64,000 bases of DNA from Deltaproteobacteria bacterium (lineage in GTDB: Bacteria > Desulfobacterota > Syntrophorhabdia > Syntrophorhabdales > Syntrophorhabdaceae), in assembly GCA_022711595.1 (NCBI GenBank), contig JAKLET010000001.1, positions 124,001 through 188,000 on the forward strand, read 5' to 3'. Made by a program: the position numbers and the translations under genes. Positions 25,349 to 35,279 of the stretch are shown piece by piece. Every line of letters begins with the position of its first letter. Position 1 is the stretch's first letter. A model generated the notes under the pieces. That model was not told where the DNA came from. It was given only the letters and a program-made list of their open reading frames with translations, and searched no databases.

Positions 25349-25777
25349 ATGGCATCTGCAAAAACAAACGATACGGTCAGGATCCACTATACGGGAACTC
25401 TCACGGACGGCACGGTATTCGATTCTTCCAACGACCGTGAACCTTTCGAGTTCATCATCGGTCAGGGCATGGTCATACCGGGTTTCGAAAACGCTGTTAT
25501 CGGCATGAGTGAAGGGGACGAAAAAACCGTATCGATCCCTGCAGAAGATGCCTACGGCCACTATCAGGATGAACTTGTCGCTGTTGTGGCACGTTCACAG
25601 GTACCAACGGAGATTGAACTCGACATCGGCACGATCCTGCAGGTCCGGTCGCCGGAAGGCGGCATTGCCAGGGTGGTGGTAAAAAAGATCACCGAATCAG
25701 AGGTCACACTCGACCTCAACCACCCGCTGGCCGGTCAGGATCTGACCTTCGAGCTCAAGCTCATAAAGATCCTTTAG
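25349..25777 (+). CDS. FKBP-type peptidyl-prolyl isomerase, SlyD-like (copy 1)
   Basis: 142 aa from ATG 25349 (GGAGG 5 nt upstream, in preference to ATG-like codons at 25337). FKBP core VRIHYTGTLTDGTVFDSS, FIIGQGMVIPGFENAVIGM, then the SlyD insert-in-flap region and LDLNHPLAGQDLTFE. No His-rich metal tail. Cytoplasmic folding helper. Shares a nearly identical 3' segment with the copy at 26049. Confidence 0.92.
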   Translation: MASAKTNDTVRIHYTGTLTDGTVFDSSNDREPFEFIIGQGMVIPGFENAVIGMSEGDEKTVSIPAEDAYGHYQDELVAVVARSQVPTEIELDIGTILQVRSPEGGIARVVVKKITESEVTLDLNHPLAGQDLTFELKLIKIL

Positions 25778-25796
25778 ATAGATTTTTCGCGAACAA

Positions 25797-25830
25797 AAAA
25801 GGGAGGGCTATGGGACCCTCCCTTTTGTTT
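25797..25830 (+). terminator. Rho-independent terminator after FKBP copy 1
   Basis: AAAAGGGAGGG-8 nt-CCCTCCCTTTT (11 bp, perfect) followed by GTTTTG. Confidence 0.9.
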
Positions 25831-25833
25831 TGT

Positions 25834-25905
25834 TTCAGCCGTCTTTTCATGTTTCTCTGGTTTCTTCAGTTCATTCAGTTTCTTTGGTTGTTAAAACCGA
25901 AAAAA
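25834..25905. repeat. Nonamer-type spacer between the FKBP genes
   Basis: Runs of TTTCTCTGG, TTTCTTCAG, TTCATTCAG and TTTCTTTGG repeat with a 9-nt step, without a good complementary right arm apart from AAACCGAAAAAACG. Confidence 0.5.
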
Positions 25906-26048
25906 CGATATCTTGAACGTTCGTGCCGTCCAAGCATTCCAGGGGTTTAGGCTGTCTTTAAAATTTGACTTCCGAACACAATCAGGTTAGAAAAATAGCG
26001 ATGTTGGAACAAGCATACCGGACAAAATCAGGGGACAGGGGAACAAAA

Positions 26049-26474
26049 ATGCAGGCAAAAACAAACGACAGGGTTAAAGTCCATTACAAAGGAACTCTGC
26101 AGGACGGTACCGTATTTGATTCATCCGTCGGCAAAGAACCTTTTGAGTTTATCATCGGCGAAGGCAAGGTCATACCGGGATTTGAAAAGAGCATCATCGG
26201 CATGTCGGCGGGCGATGTCAAAACCGTCACATTGGCACCGGAAGAAGGGTACGGCCCCCGGAGGAAAGAGCTTTGCGCCGTCGTTGCGCGTTCCCGTTTC
26301 CCCGAGACTATCAACCTCAGGTCAGGGGCCAAACTTGAGGTCCAATCATCGACCGGCAAATCCGCCCAGGCTGTTGTCCTTGATGTGACAGAATCAGAGG
26401 TCACGCTCGACCTCAACCACCCGCTGGCCGGTCAGGAACTTATTTTCGAGCTGGAATTAATAGAAATACTCTAA
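26049..26474 (+). CDS. FKBP-type peptidyl-prolyl isomerase, SlyD-like (copy 2)
   Basis: 141 aa from ATG 26049; the frame is open upstream to 25965 but the family begins with MQAKTNDRVKVHY. FKBP motifs GTLQDGTVFDSS and GEGKVIPGFEKSIIGM. Paralogue of the gene at 25349 and one terminator downstream of it, so expressed separately. In the flap CAVVARSRFP corresponds to VAVVARSQVP of copy 1. Confidence 0.92.
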   Translation: MQAKTNDRVKVHYKGTLQDGTVFDSSVGKEPFEFIIGEGKVIPGFEKSIIGMSAGDVKTVTLAPEEGYGPRRKELCAVVARSRFPETINLRSGAKLEVQSSTGKSAQAVVLDVTESEVTLDLNHPLAGQELIFELELIEIL

Positions 26475-26481
26475 TAAACCC

Positions 26482-26538
26482 GTAAGGCGTAGAACATGAA
26501 GAGTTAAGAGCTTCAACTCCTCACGCTTTACGCCTCAC
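26482..26538. terminator. Convergent hairpin between FKBP copy 2 and fdhA
   Basis: GGCGTA (26482-26487) pairs with TACGCC near 26530, with an inner GAGTT/AACTC pair. No long T tract; probably a two-way transcription barrier. Confidence 0.45.
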
Positions 26539-26551
26539 CCCTCGCACTCTC

Positions 26552-29251
26552 TTATGCGACGATCTTCTCCACCCTGCATGCGCAGACCTTGTATTCCGGT
26601 ATCTTGCATACCGGATCAAGACAGTCCACGGTAAGCCGGTTGGCGCACGATTCGTAGAAATGGAACGGGATAAAGACCGCATTGGGTTTAATGCGCTCCA
26701 CGACCCTCGCTTTGACCCTTATGCTGCCGCGCCTGGTGGAAACGGAAACAAGCTCGCCGTCTGCCACGTCGAGGTTGCCGGCGTCATTGGGGTTGACCTC
26801 AACGAAACCCTCAGGAGCGGTCTCTTCAAGGACCCTGGAGTTTCGTGACATGGAACCGGTATGGAATTGCTGCAGTATGCGCCCCGTCGTGAGTATGAGA
26901 GGAAATTCCCTGTCCGTTTCTTCAAACGGGGGAGTGTACTCGATGGCGGTAAAAAGCCCCTTGCCTCTCGAAAATGCCTCACGATGGAGAACCTTGGTCC
27001 CCGGGTGTTCCTTTGTCGGACAGGGCCACTGGATCAGCTCGTTCTCGATACGTTTGTACGTGATCCCGGCATAGGAAGGGGTGACCTTCCGTATCTCCTT
27101 GAAGATGTCCTTCGCGTCTTCATAATCCCAGTCGGCTCCCATGCGGTTGGCTATCTGCATGGTGATCCACCAGTCGTCCTTTATCAGGCGCCCCGGTTTG
27201 AGGACACGGTGCATCGGCTGGACCCGGCGCTCCGTGTTCGTCGCTGTTCCCTCTTTCTCCAGGAACGCGCACGACGGCAGGACAACGTGGGCATGCTGCG
27301 CCGTCTCTGTGAGGAAGATGTCCTGTACGACAAGGAGCTCCAAATTATCCAGCGCCTCGATCACGTGCTGCTGGTTGGGGTCGGACATGACGGGGTTCTC
27401 ACCCATGATATACATGGCCTTCACCCCGCCCGCGTGCGCTGCGTTCATCATCTCCATAAGTGTGAGGCCGGGCTTTACAGAGAGATTTTTCACGCTCCAG
27501 GCATCTTCGAACTTTTTCTTGTTGTCTTCGCTCGCCACAGGCTGATAAGCAGGATATGTCGCCGGCAACGCGCCCATGTCGCAGGCCCCCTGCACATTGT
27601 TCTGCCCGCGGAGCGGGTTGACCCCGCCGCCCTCGACGCCCATGTTGCCGAGCATCATCTGGAGATTTGCGGTCGACTTGACACCGTTCACACCGGAAAC
27701 GAACTGGGTGATACCCATGGAATAATAGAGCGCCATGGGCTTCAGCGACGCCATGAGACGGGCCGCCGCTACGATATCGTCGGGGTTGTCGAGGCCGCAG
27801 ATATCTGCCACATAGGCCGGCGTGTATTTCTCGAGGGTCTTCTTGAGGTCCTCGAAGCCTTCCGTGCGGTTTTCCACAAAGGCCTTGTCATAGAGGCCTT
27901 CCTTCACGATAACGTGCATGAAGCCGTTGAGGATGGCGATGTTGGTCCCCGGTTTTATCGGGAAATAATAATCGGCATATCTTGCCAGCTCTATCCTGCG
28001 CGGATCGATCACAATGAGGCGCTTTTGCTGGTTGATCACCTCGTTCTTTATCATCGAACCCATGACGGGGTGGTTCTCGGTGGTGTTGGAACCAATCACC
28101 AGATAGCCTTGCGATTGTGGAATTTCCCGTATGGAGTTTGTCATGGCTCCGGAACCGAAAACAGCCGCCAGACCGGCGACGGTGGAGCTGTGTCAGAGAC
28201 GGGCGCAGTGATCGACGTTGTTGGAGCCGATGACCGCGCGCATGAATTTCTGCATGAGGTAGTTCTCTTCGTTGGTGCACTTTGCCGACGAGAGGGCGGC
28301 GATTGCATCGGGACCGTCCTTTTCCTTGACGGCCCTCATTCTGCCCGCTACAAAATCGAGGGCTTCCTTCCAGCCAACCTCAACAAATTCGCCGTCCTTC
28401 TTCATGAGCGGTTTCGTGAGCCTCTTCGGGCTCTGTACAAAATCGAAACCGAACCTGCCCTTTACACACAGATGGCCCTTGTTCGGGCCGTCATCATTGC
28501 CAATGGCCTTTACCAGAACGCCCTCTTCATTGGTATAGAAATCTATCTTGCAGCCCACACCGCAGTATATGCAGATGCTTGATTCCTTTTTGAGCTCCCA
28601 GTTGAGGCCCTTGCCGGAAACTGTCTGGAAGGTGAGCGCGCCGGTGGGGCACAGCTGCACGCAGGTGCCGCACTTTACGCAGCTCGATTCGCCGATCTTC
28701 CGGTCGTCGTCGGCTATGAGGTGGGTCTGGCTGCCGCGCTCGGTGAAACCCCATACGTTGGAGACCTGTATCTCCTTACAGGCCCGTATGCATCTCCCGC
28801 AGAGGATACACCGGTTCTCGTTCCTCTTGATGGCATTGCTTGTCACATAGTCGACCTCGCGTGGATTCCGGGGGAAATCCTCATCGGTCTTTTCCACGTT
28901 GTAGATCTTGGCGTACCTTTGAAGCTCACAATCACCGTCGGCATCACAGTAGAGACAATTATGGTCGCCTTCCATGAGCAGGAGGCCCAGGAGCCATTTG
29001 CGTATGTTCCTGAGCGCTTCGTCCTCTGTAATGACGCTCATGCCGTCTCCAGCCAGTTCCGTGCAGGAGGTCTTCAGCATCTTGCCATCGATCCGTACAA
29101 GACAGAGGCGGCAGGCCCCGGTCTTGCTCAGTTTCGGGTGATAACACAGGTGGGGTATATCGATCCCGTTGTCCCGGGCAACCTCCATTATTGTCTGCCC
29201 GCGAAGTCCCGACACCTCTTTTCCGTCGATTGTGAGCTTGATCTTGTCCAT
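26552..29251 (-). CDS. fdhA: Selenocysteine formate dehydrogenase alpha subunit (NuoG-like N terminus)
   Basis: One 899-residue gene read through an in-frame UGA at 28195-28193 (Sec ~353). N-terminal [2Fe-2S] plant-type domain (CYHPKLSKTGACRLC), NuoG-like CLYCDADGDC, two [4Fe-4S] clusters (CILCGRCIRAC, CVKCGTCVQLCP), then the molybdopterin domain with its own [4Fe-4S] site (CIYCGVGC). The context DHCARL-Sec-HSSTVAGL is the classical active site of Sec-FDH, where Sec ligates Mo or W. It oxidises formate to CO2 or the reverse. No fdhB/nuoF-like partner adjoins, so it may pair with HdrA-MvhD. ATG 29251 has GGGGGT upstream; an ATG at 29266 lacks one. Confidence 0.93.
28161..28191 (-). promoter_or_regulatory. 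SECIS element of fdhA
   Basis: Directly 3' of the UGA the mRNA folds ACAGC (28191-28187) with GCUGU, and an apical GCC/GGC stem presents a GGUCU loop (28174-28170), the loop recognised by SelB. The loop begins 18 nt after UGA, the same spacing as in E. coli fdhF. Confidence 0.88.
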
Positions 29252-29607
29252 TAAACAAACCCCCATTTTTTATTATTTCAGCTGATTGTGCAAATTGTTA
29301 TGTTTTCAAGACCCATTTATTTTATACCTTTATTCCCCATTTTTCCAAGGAAAAATGTCTAATCTTTTCAAGACTATAGCATCGATTAGAGATACATGAA
29401 ATAAGGGATATAATAAGACAATAAAAGAAAAAAAGTTACCAATAATAACAATTATGCTCCGCATTCAAGGTGCGTAATTGCGATGCGCTCACATTTTCCA
29501 TTTTTTTGCCCCCCATGCTTTCCGCGTCCCGCGGCCTCCCCTTCCTGATCGTCTTCGTCCTTGACTGTTTTGCTGTTATGTGAAACATTAAAAGGGGTTG
29601 GAAGAAA
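29252..29607. other. AT-rich divergent spacer between fdhA and the YihY gene
   Basis: 356 bp without a credible gene. It must hold both promoters; I see AT-rich tracts around 29270-29440 but no convincing -35/-10 or sigma-54 motif. Confidence 0.5.
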
Positions 29608-30936
29608 ATGATATCACAGGCCATCGACTTTTTTCGCAAAGGGATATGGGAGGTCAGACTCGACAGACTTTCGAAGGCACGCGCCTATGTTATCGGCACC
29701 ATACGTATATTCCTGATGGCCGGCGGCAACCTTGAAAAGAACGATTGTCAGAGAAATGCCACGGTCCTCACCTATTATTCAGTACTCAATATCGTTCCCC
29801 TCTTCGCCGTCGTATTTGCCGTCGCCAACGGGTTTGGCCTGGAAAAGTTCGTTGTTCGACAGATATTCCGGTTGGCCCGCGACGCCAACCTGCAGCCCGA
29901 CGTGACAAGCAGGATCATCGACTTTTCCCGTTCTCTTCTCACCCACGCGAAAGGAGAGATCATAGTCGGTGTCGGCGTTGTCATCCTGTTCTGGACCATC
30001 ATCTCCATCCTTGGCAAGATAGAAGATACGTTCAATGTGATCTGGGGGGCACGCCAGTCGCGCACTGTTGTTCGTAAATTGACCGATTACCTGTCCATGC
30101 TCATATTGGGGCCGGTGCTTCTCGCGCTATGGAGCAGCGTGAACATCCTCATAGTCAGCGAACTACGGGTTATCATGCGGGACATCTCCCTCCTGGGCCC
30201 GATGAGCGCCATACTTTTTTTCCTCATGAAATTGCTCCCATTCATTTCCATCTGGCTTCTCCTACTGGTCCTTTATCTTGTTATGCCCAACACCAGGGTG
30301 TCCGTCAGGTCCTCCGTCTTCGCGGCCATAGTTACCGGTTCGCTCATCCAGGTTGTTCAATGGGTCTATATCAGGTTCCAGATCGGCGTTTCCACACAGA
30401 GCGCCATCTACGGCAGCTTCGCCGCCATCCCGCTTTTTCTCGCCTGGCTGCAGGTGAGTTGGATCATTGTTATTTTCGGTGCCGAGATCGCAAACTCCAG
30501 CGAGCATTATGAAACCTACGGTTTCCACCCCGATTATTCCCGTATCGGCGAAGCGAAGCGGCGGCTGCTTATGCTCAGGATCTTCCACCTCCTCGTAAAA
30601 AGGTTCGATGCCGGCGAAAAACCCCTGACCTCGAAAGAAATAGGAAAGATCCTCGAAATACCCGAACCGCTGGTAAGGGAGATACTTGTCCAGATCGTCG
30701 ATGTGGACCTCGTCTCCGAGATCACCAAGGGAGCACGGAAGGAATCCCGGTTCCAGCCGGCCAGGTCCGTCAATGAAATGACGATCAAAAATGTTCTCGA
30801 TGCCTATGAGAAAAGCGGTGAGGACATCCTTGTGCCCGCGGACGAGGAAGAGACGGACGGATTGGCCCGGTCCTTGCGAGTTTTTTCTGAAGCCATGGAA
30901 AATTCACCTGCCAATGTGAAATTGAAAGATATTTGA
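29608..30936 (+). CDS. YihY/BrkB family membrane protein
   Basis: 442 aa; six predicted helices spanning about residues 40-295, with family signatures ALTYYSVL-type (here TVLTYYSVLNIVPLF), LWSSVN and PNTRVSVRS. The C-terminal ~120 residues are a cytoplasmic winged-helix-like segment (LTSKEIGKILEIPEPLVREIL). Once named RNase BN, the family's role is unknown; transport of a lipid or solute has been proposed. GGAAGA precedes the ATG. Confidence 0.88.
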   Translation: MISQAIDFFRKGIWEVRLDRLSKARAYVIGTIRIFLMAGGNLEKNDCQRNATVLTYYSVLNIVPLFAVVFAVANGFGLEKFVVRQIFRLARDANLQPDVTSRIIDFSRSLLTHAKGEIIVGVGVVILFWTIISILGKIEDTFNVIWGARQSRTVVRKLTDYLSMLILGPVLLALWSSVNILIVSELRVIMRDISLLGPMSAILFFLMKLLPFISIWLLLLVLYLVMPNTRVSVRSSVFAAIVTGSLIQVVQWVYIRFQIGVSTQSAIYGSFAAIPLFLAWLQVSWIIVIFGAEIANSSEHYETYGFHPDYSRIGEAKRRLLMLRIFHLLVKRFDAGEKPLTSKEIGKILEIPEPLVREILVQIVDVDLVSEITKGARKESRFQPARSVNEMTIKNVLDAYEKSGEDILVPADEEETDGLARSLRVFSEAMENSPANVKLKDI

Positions 30937-30970
30937 CGGAATCCGGGATCCACAAGAACATGATGATGCG

Positions 30971-31078
30971 GTTTCCCCGGTTTCTATAGTTCTTCCGGTC
31001 TATCTGGTTAATAAGATTCGAATATCATGAAATAATCCTCAACCGGAAAACCAAAGAAACTATAGAAACCGGGGAAAC
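30971..31078. terminator. 21-bp perfect inverted repeat between convergent genes
   Basis: Left arm 30971-30991 and right arm 31058-31078 are perfect reverse complements (core CCCCGGTTTCTATAG). A second, imperfect pair lies inside (CCGGTCTATCTGG with AACCGG). Downstream of both genes; a probable bidirectional terminator of the nonamer family. Confidence 0.75.
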
Positions 31079-31085
31079 CCGACTG

Positions 31086-32291
31086 TTACTTTCTTGTTTT
31101 CAAAACCTCTTCGCAGCTCGGCACGTAGTCCTTGCCAGGGATCGTCACGATCTCTGAGGCGATGAGGAAATCATAGCCCGACGCTTTCTTCGTCACACCG
31201 AAGAACATGGGGAGTGTTGCCTGATGATCGCAGGCGCGCATCTCTATCTTCCCGACAGGGGTGTTGATGGCAAGCCCTTCGAGGGCATCGATAAATTTTT
31301 CTCGGTCGATCTTCTTCGCCTTCTCGTAGCCCTTCACGATAAACTGCCCCGTGATATAACCGTAGAGCGCAGTTGACCGGGGATAGCGTTTATAGGCTTT
31401 TCTGAACTTTTCCACAAAAGCCTTGTTATCCGCTGTCGCCGGGAAATAGAAATGATAATTCGAGGTGCCCATAATGCCCTCCGGCGCCTCCATCCCCAGA
31501 GGGGCAAGCGCGGCAAGCTCCGTGGAGTTGTGCTGGTATGAGGGTACCTTCTGGGCAAAACCGGTGCTTTTGATCGTCTTGAGCAGGTTAACAACGCCGC
31601 TGCCGCCCGAGGCATGGATGACGAAATCAGGCTTTTCCTGGAGGACGGCTGTCAGATAAGGAACAACGTCGGCTTCGCCGACCTTTCTCCATGACTGGCC
31701 TATGAGCTGCACATCGGGCTTGAGCGCCTTCAGGTTCTTCCAGACCCCGTCTGCGCAGGCATGGCCGAACTCATAGTCCTCACCGGTTATAAAGTATCTC
31801 TTGTACGGTCTTTTAGCGAGGGCAATGGCTGTGGCCTTGCCGATCATAGCGGTGTTCTCGTTGGCGTTGAACACGTAGCGGTGGCCCTTTTCACCGGTTA
31901 TCTTCTCGCTTTTCGAGTCTGTAACGATAAAAGGGACCTTTTCTCTTTTCACAAAATCGGATATTGCCAGAGCGGCGGCGCTGTTCGTGGTGCCGATGAT
32001 GATGTCGACCTGCTCCTTCAGGATAAGGTCCTTGGCCATGGTAAGGGCAATGTCAGGTTTGAATTTGTCGTCACGGATGACGAATTCGATCTTCCGCCCC
32101 AACACGCCTCCTTTCTTGTTGGCCTCCTCAATGGCGAGCTTGAAACCATCCAGGACATCCTGCGAATAGGTCAGCGCGGGGCCGGTATACGTGTCGACGA
32201 TCCCGACCTTGATGGGTGCCGCGCCGAAGGCAACCCCGGTAATAACGACAAAAAAACACATGGTTACAGCGATCAAAGAAAGAGTTCTCAT
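31086..32291 (-). CDS. Branched-chain amino-acid-type ABC transporter substrate-binding protein (orphan)
   Basis: 401 aa from ATG 32291 (AAGGAG 6 nt upstream; the frame extends to 32384). Signal peptide ends GVAFGA. LivK/LivJ fold: IKVGIVDTYTGPALTYSQDVLDGF, DDKFKPDIALTMAKDLI, IIIGTTNSAAALA, and FVIHASGGSGVVNLLKT. Ligands of such proteins include amino acids and aromatic or aliphatic acids. No permease or ATPase gene accompanies it, so it may serve a remote transporter or sense a ligand. Confidence 0.88.
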   Translation of the reverse strand: MRTLSLIAVTMCFFVVITGVAFGAAPIKVGIVDTYTGPALTYSQDVLDGFKLAIEEANKKGGVLGRKIEFVIRDDKFKPDIALTMAKDLILKEQVDIIIGTTNSAAALAISDFVKREKVPFIVTDSKSEKITGEKGHRYVFNANENTAMIGKATAIALAKRPYKRYFITGEDYEFGHACADGVWKNLKALKPDVQLIGQSWRKVGEADVVPYLTAVLQEKPDFVIHASGGSGVVNLLKTIKSTGFAQKVPSYQHNSTELAALAPLGMEAPEGIMGTSNYHFYFPATADNKAFVEKFRKAYKRYPRSTALYGYITGQFIVKGYEKAKKIDREKFIDALEGLAINTPVGKIEMRACDHQATLPMFFGVTKKASGYDFLIASEIVTIPGKDYVPSCEEVLKTRK

Positions 32292-32377
32292 GTCCTGCTC
32301 CTTGCGTTGTTTATTTGGTAATAGAAAAGATATACCACAGGGAAAGCAATTAAGAAAGAGGTGAAGAAAAAAGATAG

Positions 32378-32445
32378 CAGCCAAATTCAGTTTCTCTGGT
32401 TATCGGTTATTGTCTTTCATTTGGTTATTGTTTCCGATCCGTTTG
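32378..32445. repeat. Nonamer-type run upstream of nrdJ
   Basis: CAGTTTCTCTGG, TTATCGGTTATTG and TTTCATTTGG repeat in the pattern seen at gene ends, here in a divergent spacer. It may be a decayed copy. Confidence 0.4.
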
Positions 32446-32509
32446 GATCTTCCCGCCCTTCTTGACAGCCCCGGGTGCCTCCACGTAGTATTAATGTAAA
32501 GGAGCATTC

Positions 32510-34147
32510 ATGGTCGACGAAACGGCCCTTGCCGTCCTTCAGAAGCGATATCTTGTCAAGAACGCCGGGGGGAACACCATGGAAACCGTTGAAGGCATGT
32601 TCATGCGCGTCGCCCGGCACGTTGCCTCTGCAGAAAAGGAACTGGGTCCGGACGGCCTTGAGGGCCTTGCCGGATCGTTCTTCCAGGCGATGAACAACCT
32701 TGAGTTTTTGCCCAACTCGCCGGCACTCATGAACGCGGGAAGGCAGCTGGGCCAGCTGGCGGCCTGTTTTGTCCTACCCGTCGAAGACTCCCTCGACTCC
32801 ATTTTCGAGTCCGTCAGGGAAACGGCAAAGATCCACCAGACTGGAGGCGGTACAGGTTTTTCCTTTTCAAGGCTCAGACCTTCCGGTGATGTCGTAAGAT
32901 CGACCATGGGTGCGGCAAGCGGCCCGGTTTCATTTATCAGGGTATTTAATATGGCGACGGAGGTAATCAAACAGGGGGGCACCCGGCGCGGTGCCAACAT
33001 GGGGATCCTCCGGGTCGACCATCCTGATATCGAAGAGTTCGTAACCGTTAAGAACGACCCCGCGGAACTCTCCAATTTCAATCTCTCCGTGGCAGTCACC
33101 GACGCCTTCATGGGCGCCTGTGAAAGGGGTGAAGAATTCCCCCTCGTCAATCCCCGCACCGGCAGGGCAGTGCGTCAGGTGCCCGCCAGGGAAATCCTCA
33201 ACCTCATTGCCCACAGTGCCTGGCTGTCCGGCGAACCGGGGCTCATCTTCATAGATACGGTAAACAGCGCCAACCCCACACCGCACATCGGCACCATAGA
33301 GGCGACAAACCCCTGCGGCGAGCAGCCCCTTCTGCCATATGAGTCGTGTTGCCTTGGTTCAATCAATCTCGCGAAGATCGTGCGAAATGGAGAGATAGAC
33401 CGGGAAAAGCTTCGGGATCTTGTCCATCTGGGCGTGCGCTTTCTCGATGACGTAATAGATGCAGGCAGGTATCCCCTCTCAGTCATAGAGAAAACGACAA
33501 AAGCGAACAGGAAGATCGGCCTCGGGGTCATGGGCTTCGCCCATATGCTCATCGCCCTTGGCATCCCATATGATTCCGAAAGGGCGGTGAAGACGGCCCA
33601 CGACGTAATGGGATTCATCGAAAGTGAATCAAAGGCGGCATCAAAGGACCTCGCCGTTTTGCGGGGGGTGTTCCCGAACTATAGAGGGAGCGTATGGGAG
33701 AAAAAGGGCCTGCCCCAGAGAAATGCCACGACAACCACCATCGCCCCTACGGGTACCCTGAGTATAATCGCGGGTGTATCAAGCGGCATCGAACCAGTCT
33801 ACGACGTGCAGTACTCGCGGGTGCTCTTCGGAGGCCTGCTTGTCGACGTTGTCGACCCGCTTTACGCAGAGATGAAAAAGACCGTCAGCGAAGCCGGCCT
33901 TAAGTGGCTCTTCAGGAGGGCATACGACGTGAGCCCGGACTGTCATCTTGCTGTACAGAAGGCCTTTCAGGACCATGTTGACAACGCTGTTTCCAAGACC
34001 ATCAACCTCCCCGCCGCAACAACGCCGGAAGAGATAGGCTCGATCTTCATGAAGGCCCACAGAATGGGTCTCAAGGGGATCACCGTATTCCGCGACAGAA
34101 GCCGGGATTCCCAGGTCCTCTCCTGCAGGACACAGCAGACCTGCTGA
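32510..34147 (+). CDS. nrdJ: Adenosylcobalamin-dependent (class II) ribonucleotide reductase
   Basis: 545 aa; short form of NrdJ. Visible: substrate and radical-site region NPCGEQPLLPYESCCLGSINL (thiyl Cys in CGEQ), TGGGTGFSFSRLRP, KQGGTRRGANMG, and TIAPTGTLSIIAG. The C terminus ends in CRTQQTC, giving the redox Cys pair. Class II enzymes make deoxyribonucleotides with or without O2 and need B12. GGAGC 6 nt before ATG. Confidence 0.93.
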   Translation: MVDETALAVLQKRYLVKNAGGNTMETVEGMFMRVARHVASAEKELGPDGLEGLAGSFFQAMNNLEFLPNSPALMNAGRQLGQLAACFVLPVEDSLDSIFESVRETAKIHQTGGGTGFSFSRLRPSGDVVRSTMGAASGPVSFIRVFNMATEVIKQGGTRRGANMGILRVDHPDIEEFVTVKNDPAELSNFNLSVAVTDAFMGACERGEEFPLVNPRTGRAVRQVPAREILNLIAHSAWLSGEPGLIFIDTVNSANPTPHIGTIEATNPCGEQPLLPYESCCLGSINLAKIVRNGEIDREKLRDLVHLGVRFLDDVIDAGRYPLSVIEKTTKANRKIGLGVMGFAHMLIALGIPYDSERAVKTAHDVMGFIESESKAASKDLAVLRGVFPNYRGSVWEKKGLPQRNATTTTIAPTGTLSIIAGVSSGIEPVYDVQYSRVLFGGLLVDVVDPLYAEMKKTVSEAGLKWLFRRAYDVSPDCHLAVQKAFQDHVDNAVSKTINLPAATTPEEIGSIFMKAHRMGLKGITVFRDRSRDSQVLSCRTQQTC

Positions 34148-34294
34148 AAAACAACCGCATCAACCGCTCCGGCCGTTTCAGCCATTAAAAGCGGAACGCT
34201 GTGATATAATTACTTTAAGAAAGGGAAAACGGTTGCTTTTATCTCACAACGGAGCAATGGGCAGGAAAAAACACAAAAAGGAGGTTAGAACGCC

Positions 34295-34756
34295 ATGTTA
34301 AAACCTACCAAGATCCTGGTACCCACCGATTTTTCAGGATATTCTGATGCCGCCCTGAAGCAAGCCGTCGATATCGCAGAAGAATACGGGGCCGAAGTTC
34401 ATGTTCTCCATGTGGTCGAGGTAAGGATCCACAGCATGTACGAATATGAGTTCGCCGGAAAGACCGCTTCCGCCGCAGGCATAAGGCGCCTTGAAAGCAA
34501 AATGGTCAAAACCGCGGAGACCAGGATGCAGGAATACCTGGCCAAACCGATTGCCGGGAAAAAAGTAAAGGTGATCCCAAGGGTTGTAAAGGGCAGCCCG
34601 ATCAAGGAGATATTGAAGTTCCAGAATGAGAACGGCATTGATCTCATCGTCATTTCGTCACTCGGTCACAGCGGCCTTGCCGAATACTTTATCGGCGGCG
34701 TGGCGCGCAATGTGCTGAAAGGTTCAACCTGCCCGGTCCTGTTGACAAAGGGCTGA
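34295..34756 (+). CDS. Universal stress protein (UspA family), copy 1
   Basis: 153 aa: KILVPTDFSGYSDAALKQAV at the start, VIPRVVKGSPIKEI in the middle, then LGHSGLAEYFIGGVARNVL with the family's ATP-binding Gly loop and CPVLL at the end. Cytoplasmic ATP-binding stress protein. GGAGG upstream. Confidence 0.9.
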   Translation: MLKPTKILVPTDFSGYSDAALKQAVDIAEEYGAEVHVLHVVEVRIHSMYEYEFAGKTASAAGIRRLESKMVKTAETRMQEYLAKPIAGKKVKVIPRVVKGSPIKEILKFQNENGIDLIVISSLGHSGLAEYFIGGVARNVLKGSTCPVLLTKG

Positions 34757-34825
34757 CGGGCAGCAAAGGGCCATGCCCAGGATGCGTGTTCCCGGCCATT
34801 GGACATAACGTTAAAGGAGGGAATT

Positions 34826-35272
34826 ATGTTGAAACCTACAAAGATCCTGGTGCCAACGGATTTTTCAGAGTATTCGGACAAGGCCCTGCAGCAGGGCATC
34901 GATATCGCAAGGCAATACAGGGCGCAGGTATACCTTGTCCATGTCACTCCGGGAGATTTTCACCGCGTTGTCGTCGATTACGCTATTCCTGAAGAAATGA
35001 TAGAGTCCATTGAGGCAAAACAACAGGCAATTGCAACGGAGAGCCTGAAAACACAGCTTGCCAAATTTGAAAAAGCAAGAGAGGTGGAGGTTTTCCCCAG
35101 GATAAGGAAGGGTATTGCCCATGAGGAGCTCCTCAGGGAAGAGAAGGAAAAAGGGATAGATCTCATTGTCATAGCTTCCCTCGGAAGGACTGGCCTTGCA
35201 AAATACCTCATCGGCAGCGTAGCGCGCAACGTTCTGAAAAACGCCGTATGCCCGGTGCTGTTGACGAAGTAA
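34826..35272 (+). CDS. Universal stress protein (UspA family), copy 2
   Basis: 148 aa from ATG 34826 (AAAGGAGG 5 nt upstream). Tandem paralogue of the previous gene (shared KPTKILVPTDFS-YSD and GLA-Y-IG-VARNVLK), 70 bp away. Likely cotranscribed. Confidence 0.9.
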   Translation: MLKPTKILVPTDFSEYSDKALQQGIDIARQYRAQVYLVHVTPGDFHRVVVDYAIPEEMIESIEAKQQAIATESLKTQLAKFEKAREVEVFPRIRKGIAHEELLREEKEKGIDLIVIASLGRTGLAKYLIGSVARNVLKNAVCPVLLTK

Positions 35273-35279
35273 AGACGGC

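Noticed and set aside
28193-28195. UGA as evidence that fdhA is a pseudogene
   Set aside because: Exact Sec context and SECIS with GGUCU loop; no other lesion in the gene.
26861-28582. Long plus-strand open frame (573 codons) opposite fdhA
   Set aside because: It is antisense to a complete Sec-formate dehydrogenase with clear motifs; its own translation has no recognisable domain and low-complexity composition typical of GC-rich shadow frames.
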